Made by a program: the position numbers and the translations under genes. A stretch of DNA of 64,000 nucleotides from Thetidibacter halocola (GTDB lineage Bacteria > Pseudomonadota > Alphaproteobacteria > Rhodobacterales > Rhodobacteraceae), in NCBI RefSeq assembly GCF_018224955.1, contig NZ_JAGTUU010000012.1, positions 1 through 64,000 of the forward strand, written 5' to 3'. Positions 53,430-62,153 of this stretch are shown piece after piece (position 1 is the first letter of the stretch; the number at the start of each line of letters is the position of its first letter). The notes under the pieces are model-generated. The model made no database searches. It saw only the letters and a list, made by a program, of their open reading frames with translations, and had not been told where the DNA came from.

Positions 53430-54677
53430 ATGACCACGGACAGCGAGGAAATGGCCCGCCTTCTCGGGCTGGGCCGGCATCGGAAACGCTGGCGTCTATG
53501 GCCGCTGCTTGCCGTTCTGGTCGCGGGCGGCATCGCGATCTGGCTGCTGGTGCCGTTCGACGGGGGCGCCGGCAAGGTGACCTATGTCACCGACACCGTC
53601 CGCCGGACCGACATCGCCGTGACGGTTTCGGCCACCGGCACGGTAGAGCCCACCGATTTCGTCGAGATCTCAAGCGAGTTGTCGGGCACGATCAGCAAGG
53701 TGCACGTGGATTTCAACGATACGGTCGAGCCGGGCACGGTGCTGGCCGAGCTCGACACCGCTCGGCTCGAGGCTCAACTGGCGGTTCAGACAGCCTCTCT
53801 CGCCGCCGCCGAGGCGCGGATCGCCATCGCCGAGGCGACATTGAAGGAGGCCCGCGCCGACTACGAGCGCGGACTGCAATTGCAGGAACGCGGCGTCGAA
53901 TCCTTCCAGACCTTCCTCGCGCAGCAGGCCAGTTTCGAACGCGCGCAGGCCGAGCTGCAATCAGCCATCGCCTCGCGCGACCTGGCGCAGGCCAATGTCG
54001 ATCTGGCAAGGGTCGATCTCGACAAGGCCTGCATCTGCTCGCCGGTCAAGGGCGTGGTGCTGAAGCGCGCGGTGGACGAGGGCCAGATCGTCGCCGCCTC
54101 TCTCTCGGCGCCGGTGCTGTTCACCATCGCCGAGGACTTGGCCCGGATGGAGCTTCAGGTCGATATCGACGAGGCCGATATCGGGCGGGTCGCCGTGGGG
54201 CAGAAGGCCCGTTTCACCGTCGAGGCCTTTGACGACCGTGACTTTCCGGCCGAGATCACCGCATTGCGGCTGGCGCCGGAAACCGTGGACGGGGTCGTGA
54301 CCTACAAGGGCATTCTGACGCTCGACAATGCGGACCTGCTGCTGCGCCCCGGCATGACCGCCACCGCCGAGATCGTCGTCGCCGAGGTGCCGGGTGCGCT
54401 GGCCGTGCCGAACGCGGCGCTGCGCTATGCCCCGCCGCAGGAGGCCCAGACCGAGGAACGCTCCGGCGGCGGCCTGCTGGGCGTCATCATGCCCGCACGG
54501 CCGGTCCCCGGCAACGGGGTCGCCACGGCGCAGAAATCCGTCTGGGTGCTGCGCGACGATGCCGCCGTCGAGGTAGCCGTCACGACCGGCGAGACGGATG
54601 GCAGCCTGACCGCGATCCTTGCGGGCGATCTGGCTGAGGGCGACGCGGTCATCACGGACCGGTTCGATGGCCAATGA
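53430..54677 (+). CDS. MacA-type periplasmic adaptor (membrane fusion) protein
   Basis: Membrane fusion protein of a MacAB-type exporter, 415 residues. One N-terminal membrane anchor (about residues 23-43) is followed by a lipoyl/barrel-sandwich half at VTVSATGTVEPTDFVEISSE, a coiled-coil hairpin (about 115-195, rich in Ala, Glu and Gln) and DLDKACICSPVKGVVLKRAV closing the barrel, then beta-barrel domains. I chose ATG 53430 with GAAAGGA at 53416-53422. It overlaps the ATPase gene by 11 bp. The substrate could be a peptide, lipid or small molecule. It is not the HlyD class that normally exports RTX proteins. Confidence 0.87.
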   Translation: MTTDSEEMARLLGLGRHRKRWRLWPLLAVLVAGGIAIWLLVPFDGGAGKVTYVTDTVRRTDIAVTVSATGTVEPTDFVEISSELSGTISKVHVDFNDTVEPGTVLAELDTARLEAQLAVQTASLAAAEARIAIAEATLKEARADYERGLQLQERGVESFQTFLAQQASFERAQAELQSAIASRDLAQANVDLARVDLDKACICSPVKGVVLKRAVDEGQIVAASLSAPVLFTIAEDLARMELQVDIDEADIGRVAVGQKARFTVEAFDDRDFPAEITALRLAPETVDGVVTYKGILTLDNADLLLRPGMTATAEIVVAEVPGALAVPNAALRYAPPQEAQTEERSGGGLLGVIMPARPVPGNGVATAQKSVWVLRDDAAVEVAVTTGETDGSLTAILAGDLAEGDAVITDRFDGQ

Positions 54678-55383
54678 CGCCCCTGCCCCGCTGATCGCCC
54701 TGCGCGACATCACCCGCCACTACGGCAGCGGCGAGGCCATGGTACGGGCGCTGGACGGCGTCACGCTGACTGTCTCGAAGGGCGAGTTCGTCGCCATCAT
54801 GGGCCCGTCCGGCTCTGGGAAATCGACCGCGATGAACGTGCTGGGTTGCCTCGACAGCCCAAGCTCGGGCCATTACCTGTTCAACGGGATCGAGGTCGCG
54901 GGGCTCGACCGCGACCAGCGGGCGTTGCTGCGCCGGCACTACCTCGGCTTCATCTTTCAGGGCTACAACCTGCTGCCGCGCAGCAGCGCGTTGCAGAACG
55001 TCGAACTGCCCCTGATCTACAAGGGCCTGGCGCGGGCCGAACGCGAGGAACGCGCGCTCGAGGCGCTGGATCGTGTGGGCCTTGCGCATCGAGCGACACA
55101 CGATCCCTCGGAACTGTCGGGCGGCCAACAGCAGCGCGTGGCCATCGCCCGCGCGCTGGCCGGTCACCCGCAGGTCGTGCTGGCGGACGAACCCACCGGC
55201 AATCTCGACACGAAACGCTCGGTCGAGATCATGGAACTGCTGCGGCAACTCAACCGCGAGGAAGGGCTGACCATCATCATGGTCACGCATGAAGAGGACA
55301 TGGCCGAATTTGCCGACCGGCTGATCTGGATGGTCGACGGCAAGGTGGCGACCGACCGCAAGACCGCGAAAGGCGCCGCCTGA
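54667..55383 (+). CDS. MacB/LolD-type ABC transporter ATP-binding protein
   Basis: ATPase of 238 residues. It has Walker A GPSGSGKS at 46-53, [21 protein letters not shown], signature [15 protein letters not shown] at 150-164 and Walker [12 protein letters not shown] at 171-181. These are hallmarks of the MacB/LolD/FtsE group. Start ATG 54667 lies inside the adaptor gene. It ends in TGATG, coupling it to the permease. Confidence 0.92.
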   Translation: MANDAPAPLIALRDITRHYGSGEAMVRALDGVTLTVSKGEFVAIMGPSGSGKSTAMNVLGCLDSPSSGHYLFNGIEVAGLDRDQRALLRRHYLGFIFQGYNLLPRSSALQNVELPLIYKGLARAEREERALEALDRVGLAHRATHDPSELSGGQQQRVAIARALAGHPQVVLADEPTGNLDTKRSVEIMELLRQLNREEGLTIIMVTHEEDMAEFADRLIWMVDGKVATDRKTAKGAA

Positions 55384-56588
55384 TGCTGTGGGAGACGGTC
55401 CGGCTGGCCTTGCAGGCGATCCTGCGCAACCCGATGCGGTCCTTCCTGACCGTGCTGGGCGTGGTGATCGGCGTGGCGGCGGTGATCGCAATGGTGACGA
55501 TCGGGCGGGGGTCCGCCGCGCAGGTCACGGCAGACGTGCAGACTTTGGGTGCAAACCGCCTGATGCTGTCGCCCGGTCAGGCCCGGATGGGGCCCGGCAG
55601 CGGCAGCGGTTCGGCCCGGCCCTTTGCCTTGTCGGATGTGGATGCCCTGACCGACCAGTTGTCCAGCATCGAGACCGGGGCACCCACCGCAACCCGTCAG
55701 ATGGTGGCGGTCTTCGGCAATACCAACCACCGGACCTCGGTCAACGGCACGGATTCGCGGTATCTGGTCGTGTCGGACTGGCGGCTGGCTGCGGGGCGCG
55801 CCTTCACCAGCGCCGAGGAAGGCGGGCGCGCGGCCTGCATCCTGGGTCATACCGTGAAGCAGGAGCTGTTCGGCCACGCCGACCCGCTGGGCGAGGATAT
55901 CCGCCTTGGCACGCTTTCCTGCCAGGTGATCGGCGTACTGGAGGCCAAGGGCGCCTCGGCCTTCGGCACCGACCAGGACGACGTGGTGCTGATCCCCTTC
56001 CGCACCTTTGCCCGCCGCATCGCCGGCAGCGCCGACGTGCCGCTGATCACCCTGTCGATGCGCGACGGCGTCTCGACCGACCGCGCGGTGGGCGACGTGA
56101 CCGCCCTGATGCGCGAGATCCGCCGCATCGGCCCGGGCGAGGACGACGATTTCACCGTGAACACGATGGAACAGCTGTCATCCATGCTGACCGGCATCAG
56201 CAACGTGCTGACCGGGCTGCTGTCGGCGGTGGCCGCGGTATCGCTGCTGGTGGGCGGGATCGGCATCATGAACATCATGCTGGTCTCTGTCACCGAACGG
56301 ACGCGCGAGATCGGCATCCGCATGGCGGTGGGCGCGCAGGCGCACCAGGTGCTGATGCAGTTCCTCGTCGAGTCCATCGTCCTGTCCGCGCTGGGCGGGC
56401 TCTTGGGCATTGCGCTGGGCCTGGCTCTCGCGGCACTGGGCGCGGGGCTGCTGGAGGTGCCCTTCGTGCCGGACCCGGGGGTGATCGCGCTGGCCTTCGT
56501 CTTTTCGGCGGCGGTGGGGATCGTCTTCGGCTTTGTCCCGGCACGCTCGGCGGCACGGTTGGACCCGATCGACGCGCTGCGGCACTGA
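55383..56588 (+). CDS. MacB-type ABC transporter permease (FtsX fold)
   Basis: Permease of 401 residues. One N-terminal membrane helix precedes a periplasmic MacB core domain (about 45-240), and three C-terminal helices form the FtsX domain. It has RSFLTVLGVVIGVAAVIAMV near the start and GGIGIMNIMLVSVTERTREI and GIRMAVGAQAHQVLMQFLVE in the FtsX domain, both MacB signatures. Here ATPase and permease are separate genes, unlike the fused E. coli MacB. Start and upstream stop overlap by one base. Confidence 0.92.
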   Translation: MLWETVRLALQAILRNPMRSFLTVLGVVIGVAAVIAMVTIGRGSAAQVTADVQTLGANRLMLSPGQARMGPGSGSGSARPFALSDVDALTDQLSSIETGAPTATRQMVAVFGNTNHRTSVNGTDSRYLVVSDWRLAAGRAFTSAEEGGRAACILGHTVKQELFGHADPLGEDIRLGTLSCQVIGVLEAKGASAFGTDQDDVVLIPFRTFARRIAGSADVPLITLSMRDGVSTDRAVGDVTALMREIRRIGPGEDDDFTVNTMEQLSSMLTGISNVLTGLLSAVAAVSLLVGGIGIMNIMLVSVTERTREIGIRMAVGAQAHQVLMQFLVESIVLSALGGLLGIALGLALAALGAGLLEVPFVPDPGVIALAFVFSAAVGIVFGFVPARSAARLDPIDALRH

Positions 56589-57150
56589 GCCCAGGCGTCG
56601 CACGCCAAGGCCATGTCCGCCACCCGCCCGCACCGCTGTCCCGGGCACAGCGTTCGGATCGGGCGATGCCGTTCCAGCCTATGACGACACGGAAATACTG
56701 ATCGATGTCCACTTGCCCGATCTCGACCCGCAAGACGAAGTTCGTTGGCGCGTGGCGCAGTGATTGTTCCAGTCGCCGCAGTTCGTGTCGATGTTGCAGA
56801 TATCTTGGGCGACAGCCGCCGTGCTGTCCGCGCAGTCCCGCAGTCGCCACGGGATCGGCAACGATCTTGACCAAGTAGTCCATTTGAAGATCCACGCGCT
56901 CGGCAATCGAGCGAAAGGCCATTCCGAAATCCTTTCCGACCGTCCAGGCCAGGTCGCCGCCATAGGGGCCAAAGGATGCGCCCGGCACCGTTCGGCCTGC
57001 CCCCCGTTCAGAGAAAACGCCGTGCTTCCGATCGTCTCGAGAAAAGCGAAATCATGGATGCGGAACTGCTGGCGCATCTGGATAAAGCGTCCTGTGAACT
57101 CGTTCCACAACAGCGTGTCAGTTCGCGAGACCGGTGTCGCGATCGTGTCG
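56589..57150. other. Non-coding or decayed stretch after the MacB permease
   Basis: No frame here gives a recognisable protein. Open minus-strand frames of up to about 140 codons exist (for example 56679-57110), but their composition does not look like the surrounding genes. The stretch may be the 3' part of the decayed RTX gene at 57160-57880 or another relic; I cannot tell which. Confidence 0.4.
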
Positions 57151-57159
57151 GCGCCCGGG

Positions 57160-57880
57160 GTTCAGGGATCGTCGACCCCTCGATTAAGACCGTGACCGTG
57201 GCAGTCGTCACGCCGCCACGCCCGTCATCGACCGTTTGGGTGAAATCGACGGTGGCGGTTTCGTCCTCGGAAAGGTGCCCTTACGCGCCGGAGGTACCTT
57301 CGCCCGCAGGATTTGGGAAACTGCCCGCAGACAACTTGCCCCCGCGCTGCCCCAGTCATCAGGACGCGTCACCGGCAGACAGGCGTCCGGGGGCCAGGGC
57401 TTTCAGCGCCGGACGGATCTGGAAGCGGGTGAAACTGTCCTCGTCCTTGGTGATCGTGTCCTCGCCAAGGACCGGCGCATTGTTCGGGCCGTCCAGCCGC
57501 ATCGTGTCGGCGCCGAAGATTCCGGTTTCCACCCCGATCAGCAGGTCAGTGCCATAGCCGTTCCCCAAAGGCGGCCCGCGTTGCACAGCCTCCGCACCCC
57601 GTTCACCGGCTCCAGCAGGATCGCACGGACCTCGGACCGAGGCGCATCCATCATCGTGTCATGGCCTCGCCCGTCCACCTTCTCGATCACGTCGCCCGCG
57701 GCGTCGACGTGGTGAGAGTCGCCGCCCCAGCCGCCCCGCATCTTGTCAGCGCCGTTGTCCTCGAACAGGTCGCCGGCGCAAGGAGTAATGACGACAAAAC
57801 CCTGCGCGGCCACTCGGGAACCAAGTCTGCCGGCGATGCCCGAGAACGTCACAACCGCGTGCGCGGCATCGTCGCAGAGG
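57160..57880 (-). pseudogene. Frameshifted relic of an RTX/VCBS-type adhesin or secreted protein
   Basis: Recognisable fragments lie in two minus-strand frames. Around 57756-57600 the frame reads NGADKMRGGWGGDSHHV and DAAGDVIEKVDGRGHDTM, matching the usual GGxGDDTYVVDxAGDVVxE RTX unit. A frameshift follows. Then 57570-57470 reads GNGYGTDLLIGVETG, FGADTMRLDGPNNAPV and LGEDTITKDEDS, as in VCBS/cadherin-like linkers. After an in-frame stop, 57277-57160 reads LSEDETATVDFTQTVDD and GRGGVTTATVTVLIEG, the classic end of a VCBS repeat. The gene is therefore broken by at least one frameshift and one stop. Its full extent is uncertain on both sides. Confidence 0.72.
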
Positions 57881-58109
57881 ACACAGCCAAGCAACAGGAA
57901 CCGATCCGGCAAGACAGGAGATCCTGGCGACCAAGGCCGAACCACTTTGCCTGCGACGGTTCGATACCCTGTGCTGGGTCCGGCCTGCGCCTCTGGCAAC
58001 AGGTCCGGCGAGGATGGGGCGGCGCGGGGTTTTACACGGTGTTTCCCTTTGCCTCGTCGCCGCAACCCGTTAGACGATCCGGGGGTGCGACCTTTGCCGT
58101 GAGGGATCG

Positions 58110-59543
58110 ATGGCCGGAACGCCACTCAACAGGAAGAACCTCCTATCGCTGGGCGCAGAGGCCCTGGCCGACCTGTTGCTCGAGGCGGTCAAGGGCGACG
58201 CGGCGCGACAGCGCAAGCTGCGCATGGCCTTGTCGGCCCGGCAAAGCCCGCGCGAGGCCGCCGCGGATGTCCGCAAGCGCCTGGCCCAGATCCGCAAGGC
58301 GAGCAACCGCCTGTCGCGCAAGGCGCAGCGCACGCTGGCCCGCGAACTGACCGAGCTGGTCGAGATGGTCGACCGGCATGTTGCGCCGCAGGACACCGAC
58401 ACTGCCTTCGACCTGCTCTGGTCGATCCTGCACCTGGCCCCGGCCATCCTCGCGCGGACCGACGACGGCACCGGCACCATTGCCGCCGTGATGGACGAGG
58501 CGATGGCTGCGATCGCGCGCCTCGCGCCCCGGCTGGAGATGGACGCGCAGGTGCTGGCCGATACCGTCTTTGACGCGTTGACGGGCGACGAGCACGGCGC
58601 GTTCCATCATGCGACCACAGCCCTGGGCGAGGCCCTGGGCGAACCCGGCCGCGCACGTCTGAAAGCCCGCGCCGAGGCCGTCATCGCAGCGGCTCGGTGT
58701 GACGCCGACCAGGCGCGTCACACCCCTGGGTCGGACGAATCCCACGGCCACGGCCTGGCGCGTGACCGCCGCGACCGCACCGCCCGCACCATCCTTCGGG
58801 ACATCGCCGACCTGGAGGGCGACGTGGATGCGTGGCTGGCCTGCCATACGACCCCACAGTTGACCTTTCACACCATCGCGCCGCAGGCCGCGCAAAGGCT
58901 GCTTGCCGCGGGACGCCCCTGCCAGGCGCTGCGGATCGTGAAGGATTGCCTTGCCCACCAGGATGTCGCGGATCGCTGGCTCGACATGCCCGACCTGGAC
59001 GCGGCGTATCTCGACTGCCTCGAGGCGCTGGGAGAGGAAGAGGCCCTGCGTGCCGCCCTTCACGCCCGGTTCGAGTCCCGGCTATGCGCCCCGACGCTGC
59101 GCCGCTACCTGGCGCGCCTGCCCGATTTCGACGACGACGAAGCCTTGCTGGAGGCACAGGCCCGGGTGCTGGCCCATCCCGACATCGTCAGCGCGCTCGC
59201 CTTCTGCCAGGCATGGCCCGATCCGGCCTTGGCCGCGAGGCTCGTCCTGTCGCGCACCGATGCGCTGGACGGCGAGGCATACGATATCCTGAACCCGCTT
59301 GCCGATACCCTTGCGCCGGAACACCCGCTGGCGGCGGTCCTGGTCTGGCGGGCAATAATCCTCTTTGCGCTTCAAGAGGCGCGGCCGGGGCACTACCGCC
59401 ACGCCGCGCGCCACCTCGCGTCCTGCGCGCAGACCGATGCGGCCATCGTCGATTACGCGGAGCACCCGGACCACCACGCCTTTGTCGCCGAACTGCGCGA
59501 GGCACACGGACGCAAGAAGGCGTTCTGGAGCCGGGTGAACTGA
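58110..59543 (+). CDS. DUF6880 family protein, function unknown
   Basis: Protein of 477 residues. The N terminus, LNRKNLLSLGAEALADLLLEAVKGDAA, and the mostly helical, Ala/Leu/Asp-rich body match my memory of DUF6880 proteins. No signal peptide, membrane segment or catalytic motif is visible. The C-terminal half has helix pairs resembling TPR-like packing (VLVWRAIILFALQEARPGHYRHAARHL). It lies alone between the decayed RTX gene and the TRAP-RTX chimera. Function is unknown and I do not assign one. Confidence 0.65.
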   Translation: MAGTPLNRKNLLSLGAEALADLLLEAVKGDAARQRKLRMALSARQSPREAAADVRKRLAQIRKASNRLSRKAQRTLARELTELVEMVDRHVAPQDTDTAFDLLWSILHLAPAILARTDDGTGTIAAVMDEAMAAIARLAPRLEMDAQVLADTVFDALTGDEHGAFHHATTALGEALGEPGRARLKARAEAVIAAARCDADQARHTPGSDESHGHGLARDRRDRTARTILRDIADLEGDVDAWLACHTTPQLTFHTIAPQAAQRLLAAGRPCQALRIVKDCLAHQDVADRWLDMPDLDAAYLDCLEALGEEEALRAALHARFESRLCAPTLRRYLARLPDFDDDEALLEAQARVLAHPDIVSALAFCQAWPDPALAARLVLSRTDALDGEAYDILNPLADTLAPEHPLAAVLVWRAIILFALQEARPGHYRHAARHLASCAQTDAAIVDYAEHPDHHAFVAELREAHGRKKAFWSRVN

Positions 59544-59751
59544 CTTGAACGGCGGCACAGCGAGGCGGCGGCGGGCGGCGAGCAACCCCGTCTTAGGCGG
59601 CGCTTTCGGCCACGAATATTGGGCAAGACCGGCACCGCAAGGGCCAAGCCATCGCTTCGGGCCGGTGAAGACCGGCGCACAGGCTTGACAGGTCCGGCGC
59701 TGGCCTGACACTTCTTCCACGTCGTCTTTTTTTGACCCAAGGAATTCCTGC

Positions 59752-61953
59752 ATGGCAAATCTCAGGCTCGTCACCGATTTCACCCGGAACGTTCCCGGCA
59801 CCGCGACCATACAGGAGTGGGCCGACAGCATTTCCACCCTGACCGGCGGCGCGCATTCGGTCACGGTCTATTACGCCGGTGAACTGGTATCCACGTTCGA
59901 CACGCTTGACGCGGTCGCGACCGGGGTCGCCGACATGGCCTGGCTGACGCCCTCTTTCTACACCGGCGCGCAGCCGACGTGGGAGGTGTTCAGCCTGCCG
60001 TTCATGGCCGAAACAGGCCCGGATGCCTCTCAGGCGCTGTTCGATGTCCTGTCGCAGGGCCTGTTCGACCCATATGGCCTGACCACGCTGGCCGCCGGGT
60101 ATTCCGATCCTGCGGTGCTGCTGCTCTCGGAGATCGCGGCCGCCTCGCCCACGGATCTGCAAGGCGCCAAGATCGTGAACCGCGCCGGCAATATCGGGGC
60201 GGACCTGCTGGACGATGCCGGGGCGAATGCCTTTCCCGTGGCTGCGGCAGAAATCTTTATTGCTCTCCAGGTCGGTATTGCCGATGGGGTTCTGATATCC
60301 GCTGCTCTTGCTGACCGGCTAGGTCTGGAGGAGATAACAGACACGCAACTGGTGTTTCCCGGGGCGCAGGGCCTTTTCACGCATACCCAGGCGCTGGTGA
60401 TCGACCAGGACGTTCTGAGCGGCCTGCCCGCCGATCTGCGCACGGTTCTGCAGACCAGCACAGGCGTTGGCCTGTCACGCGAGATCGGAGCGGCGTCGCT
60501 TGCCCGATACCAGGATGCCCTGGCGGCCTTTGCGGCGGCGGGCGACGGGCTGGTCGAAGCGTCCGGCGCGGACCTGGCTGCGTGGCAGGCGCTGGCCGAC
60601 CAGGTCAACGCCGAAGTGCTGGACCGGCTTGGCCCGGAGGCGCAGGCGCTTGCCAATGCGCTGGCAGAGGCCATGCAGGCGGACCTGCCGGGGATCACCA
60701 TCGGCGACGATTTCGGCAGCGATGCGCCCTTCGCATTGATCCTGCCGGTGAATCTGGGGGTCAGCTCCGCGACCGAGCTGGACGGGGCGACCGTCGCCCT
60801 GATAACCGGAACCCTGCAAGAGCTGGCGGTCTTCGAATATTTCGAGGCCAACAACATGAGCTATGAGCCAGTCCCGGTCGACAATGCCGGCGAGGCCATA
60901 ACCCAATTTCTCGCGGGGGCCGCCGACGTTCTCGTCGTCCCCACCTCCTGGATCACACCTGCAGAGTTGCCGCCGGAATACGAGGTCATGCCCGAGCAGC
61001 TGGGCGACGCGGCCGTTCTTATGCCCACCGAGGGCGCAGACGACCTGCTCGGCACCGAGGGGCCGGACGACATCGCGGCGCTTGGCGGCGATGACCGGGT
61101 CGCGGGGCTGGGCGGCGATGACAGCCTCTATGGCAACACCGGCAACGATACGCTGCTGGGTGGCGAGGGCGATGACCGGCTGGATGGCGGCAATGGCGAC
61201 GACAGCCTGGCCGGCGCCGATGGGGCCGATACGCTGCTGGGCGGCAAGGGTTACGACACGCTGCGCGGTGGCGACGGCAATGACCGGGTGGTTGGCGGCG
61301 ACGGGCGCGACCTGGCCTACCTCGGCGGCGGCGACGACCTGTTCTTCGACAATGCGCAGGGCGGCGTGAACGGGCGCGACACGGTCTGGGCCAATGCCGG
61401 CAACGACACGGTGCAGGGCGGCAATGGCGACGACGTGTTCTACGGCGAGGGCGGCGCCGACCTGATCCTCGGGCGGCTCGGCAATGACCGGCTGTTCGGC
61501 GGCGACCAGAACGACACGCTGCGCGGCGGCGACGGGAATGACGTGGTGGCGGGCGGCAACGGCCGCGACCGGGCCTTCCTGGGGGCCGGCAACGACCAGT
61601 GGTTCGACAATGACCAGGTGCAGTTCGGCGACGATTTCATCGACGGCTGGACCGGCGACGACACGATCCGCATGGGTGGCGGCAACGACACAGCCGTTGG
61701 CGGCGACGGCGCGGATGTCTTTGTCTTCGCGGCCGGGATCGATGCCGATGTCATCCGCGACTACCAGCTGGGCCAGGACGCCCTGCAGATCGACACGGGC
61801 CTCTGGGGCGGCGACCTCGACCTGGCGCGGCTGGAGGCTCTGACCGACACGAGTTCCGGCACGCTGGTGCTGGATTTCGGCGGTGGCCACAGCATCACCT
61901 TCGAGGGTCTGACCACGAACGCCGGGCTGCTGGACGACATCGTGCTGGTCTGA
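59752..61953 (+). CDS. Chimeric secreted protein: TRAP-type solute-binding domain + amino-acid SBP fragment + RTX repeats
   Basis: A 733-residue protein without a signal peptide. Residues 1-310 form a complete DctP-like domain: LRLVTDFTRNVPGTATIQEW, YYAGELVSTFDTLDAVATGV, ADMAWLTPSFYTG, SLPFMAET, SPTDLQGAKIVNRAG and EIFIALQVGIADGV. The usual ligand-binding Arg position (KIRxPG in typical DctP) reads KIVNRAG and the downstream EN motif is lost. Residues 327-400 resemble one lobe segment of AapJ/BztA amino-acid binding proteins (NLGVSSATELDGATVAL, FEANNMSYEPV). Residues 425-640 are RTX nonapeptides, and 640-733 the same C-terminal signal as the 51093 gene. It should be exported by a type I system and fold with Ca2+ outside the cell. 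The role is unknown: extracellular ligand capture or a structural use of the fold. Confidence 0.85.
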   Translation: MANLRLVTDFTRNVPGTATIQEWADSISTLTGGAHSVTVYYAGELVSTFDTLDAVATGVADMAWLTPSFYTGAQPTWEVFSLPFMAETGPDASQALFDVLSQGLFDPYGLTTLAAGYSDPAVLLLSEIAAASPTDLQGAKIVNRAGNIGADLLDDAGANAFPVAAAEIFIALQVGIADGVLISAALADRLGLEEITDTQLVFPGAQGLFTHTQALVIDQDVLSGLPADLRTVLQTSTGVGLSREIGAASLARYQDALAAFAAAGDGLVEASGADLAAWQALADQVNAEVLDRLGPEAQALANALAEAMQADLPGITIGDDFGSDAPFALILPVNLGVSSATELDGATVALITGTLQELAVFEYFEANNMSYEPVPVDNAGEAITQFLAGAADVLVVPTSWITPAELPPEYEVMPEQLGDAAVLMPTEGADDLLGTEGPDDIAALGGDDRVAGLGGDDSLYGNTGNDTLLGGEGDDRLDGGNGDDSLAGADGADTLLGGKGYDTLRGGDGNDRVVGGDGRDLAYLGGGDDLFFDNAQGGVNGRDTVWANAGNDTVQGGNGDDVFYGEGGADLILGRLGNDRLFGGDQNDTLRGGDGNDVVAGGNGRDRAFLGAGNDQWFDNDQVQFGDDFIDGWTGDDTIRMGGGNDTAVGGDGADVFVFAAGIDADVIRDYQLGQDALQIDTGLWGGDLDLARLEALTDTSSGTLVLDFGGGHSITFEGLTTNAGLLDDIVLV

Positions 61954-61998
61954 GGCGCGCGGTTCTTCCGGCCTCGAATATCCCGGGGGGGGGGGGGG
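61116..61998. repeat. RTX 3' module, copy 2 (partner at 52331-53208)
   Basis: Near-identical to copy 1 with a constant offset of 8785 bp. Differences cluster around 61711-61740 (GGDGADVFVFAAGI versus GGAGADTFVFAASI in the proteins). Similarity runs through the stop and CCGGCCTCGAATATCCC, ending in a run of 14 G at 61985-61998, compared with 9 G in copy 1. Confidence 0.9.
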
Positions 61999-62153
61999 CG
62001 ACGGGGGCGGCGCAGAGCCCCAGGGCATAATTCGGCGGGCGGGCTGGTTGCCGCCAGCCACATCCGGCCCCGTATTGCGATCAGCGGCGTCTGGCCGTCG
62101 CGAAAGGCCCCTCTGCCCCTTGCGTCAGCAGGTCCGCGCAGCCATCGTTCCGT

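Noticed and set aside
53430-56588. MacA/MacB-type genes as the type I secretion system of the RTX proteins
   Set aside because: RTX export uses a HlyB-type ATPase with fused membrane domain and a HlyD adaptor; the ATPase and FtsX-fold permease here belong to the MacB/LolCDE group, so proximity alone does not support this role.
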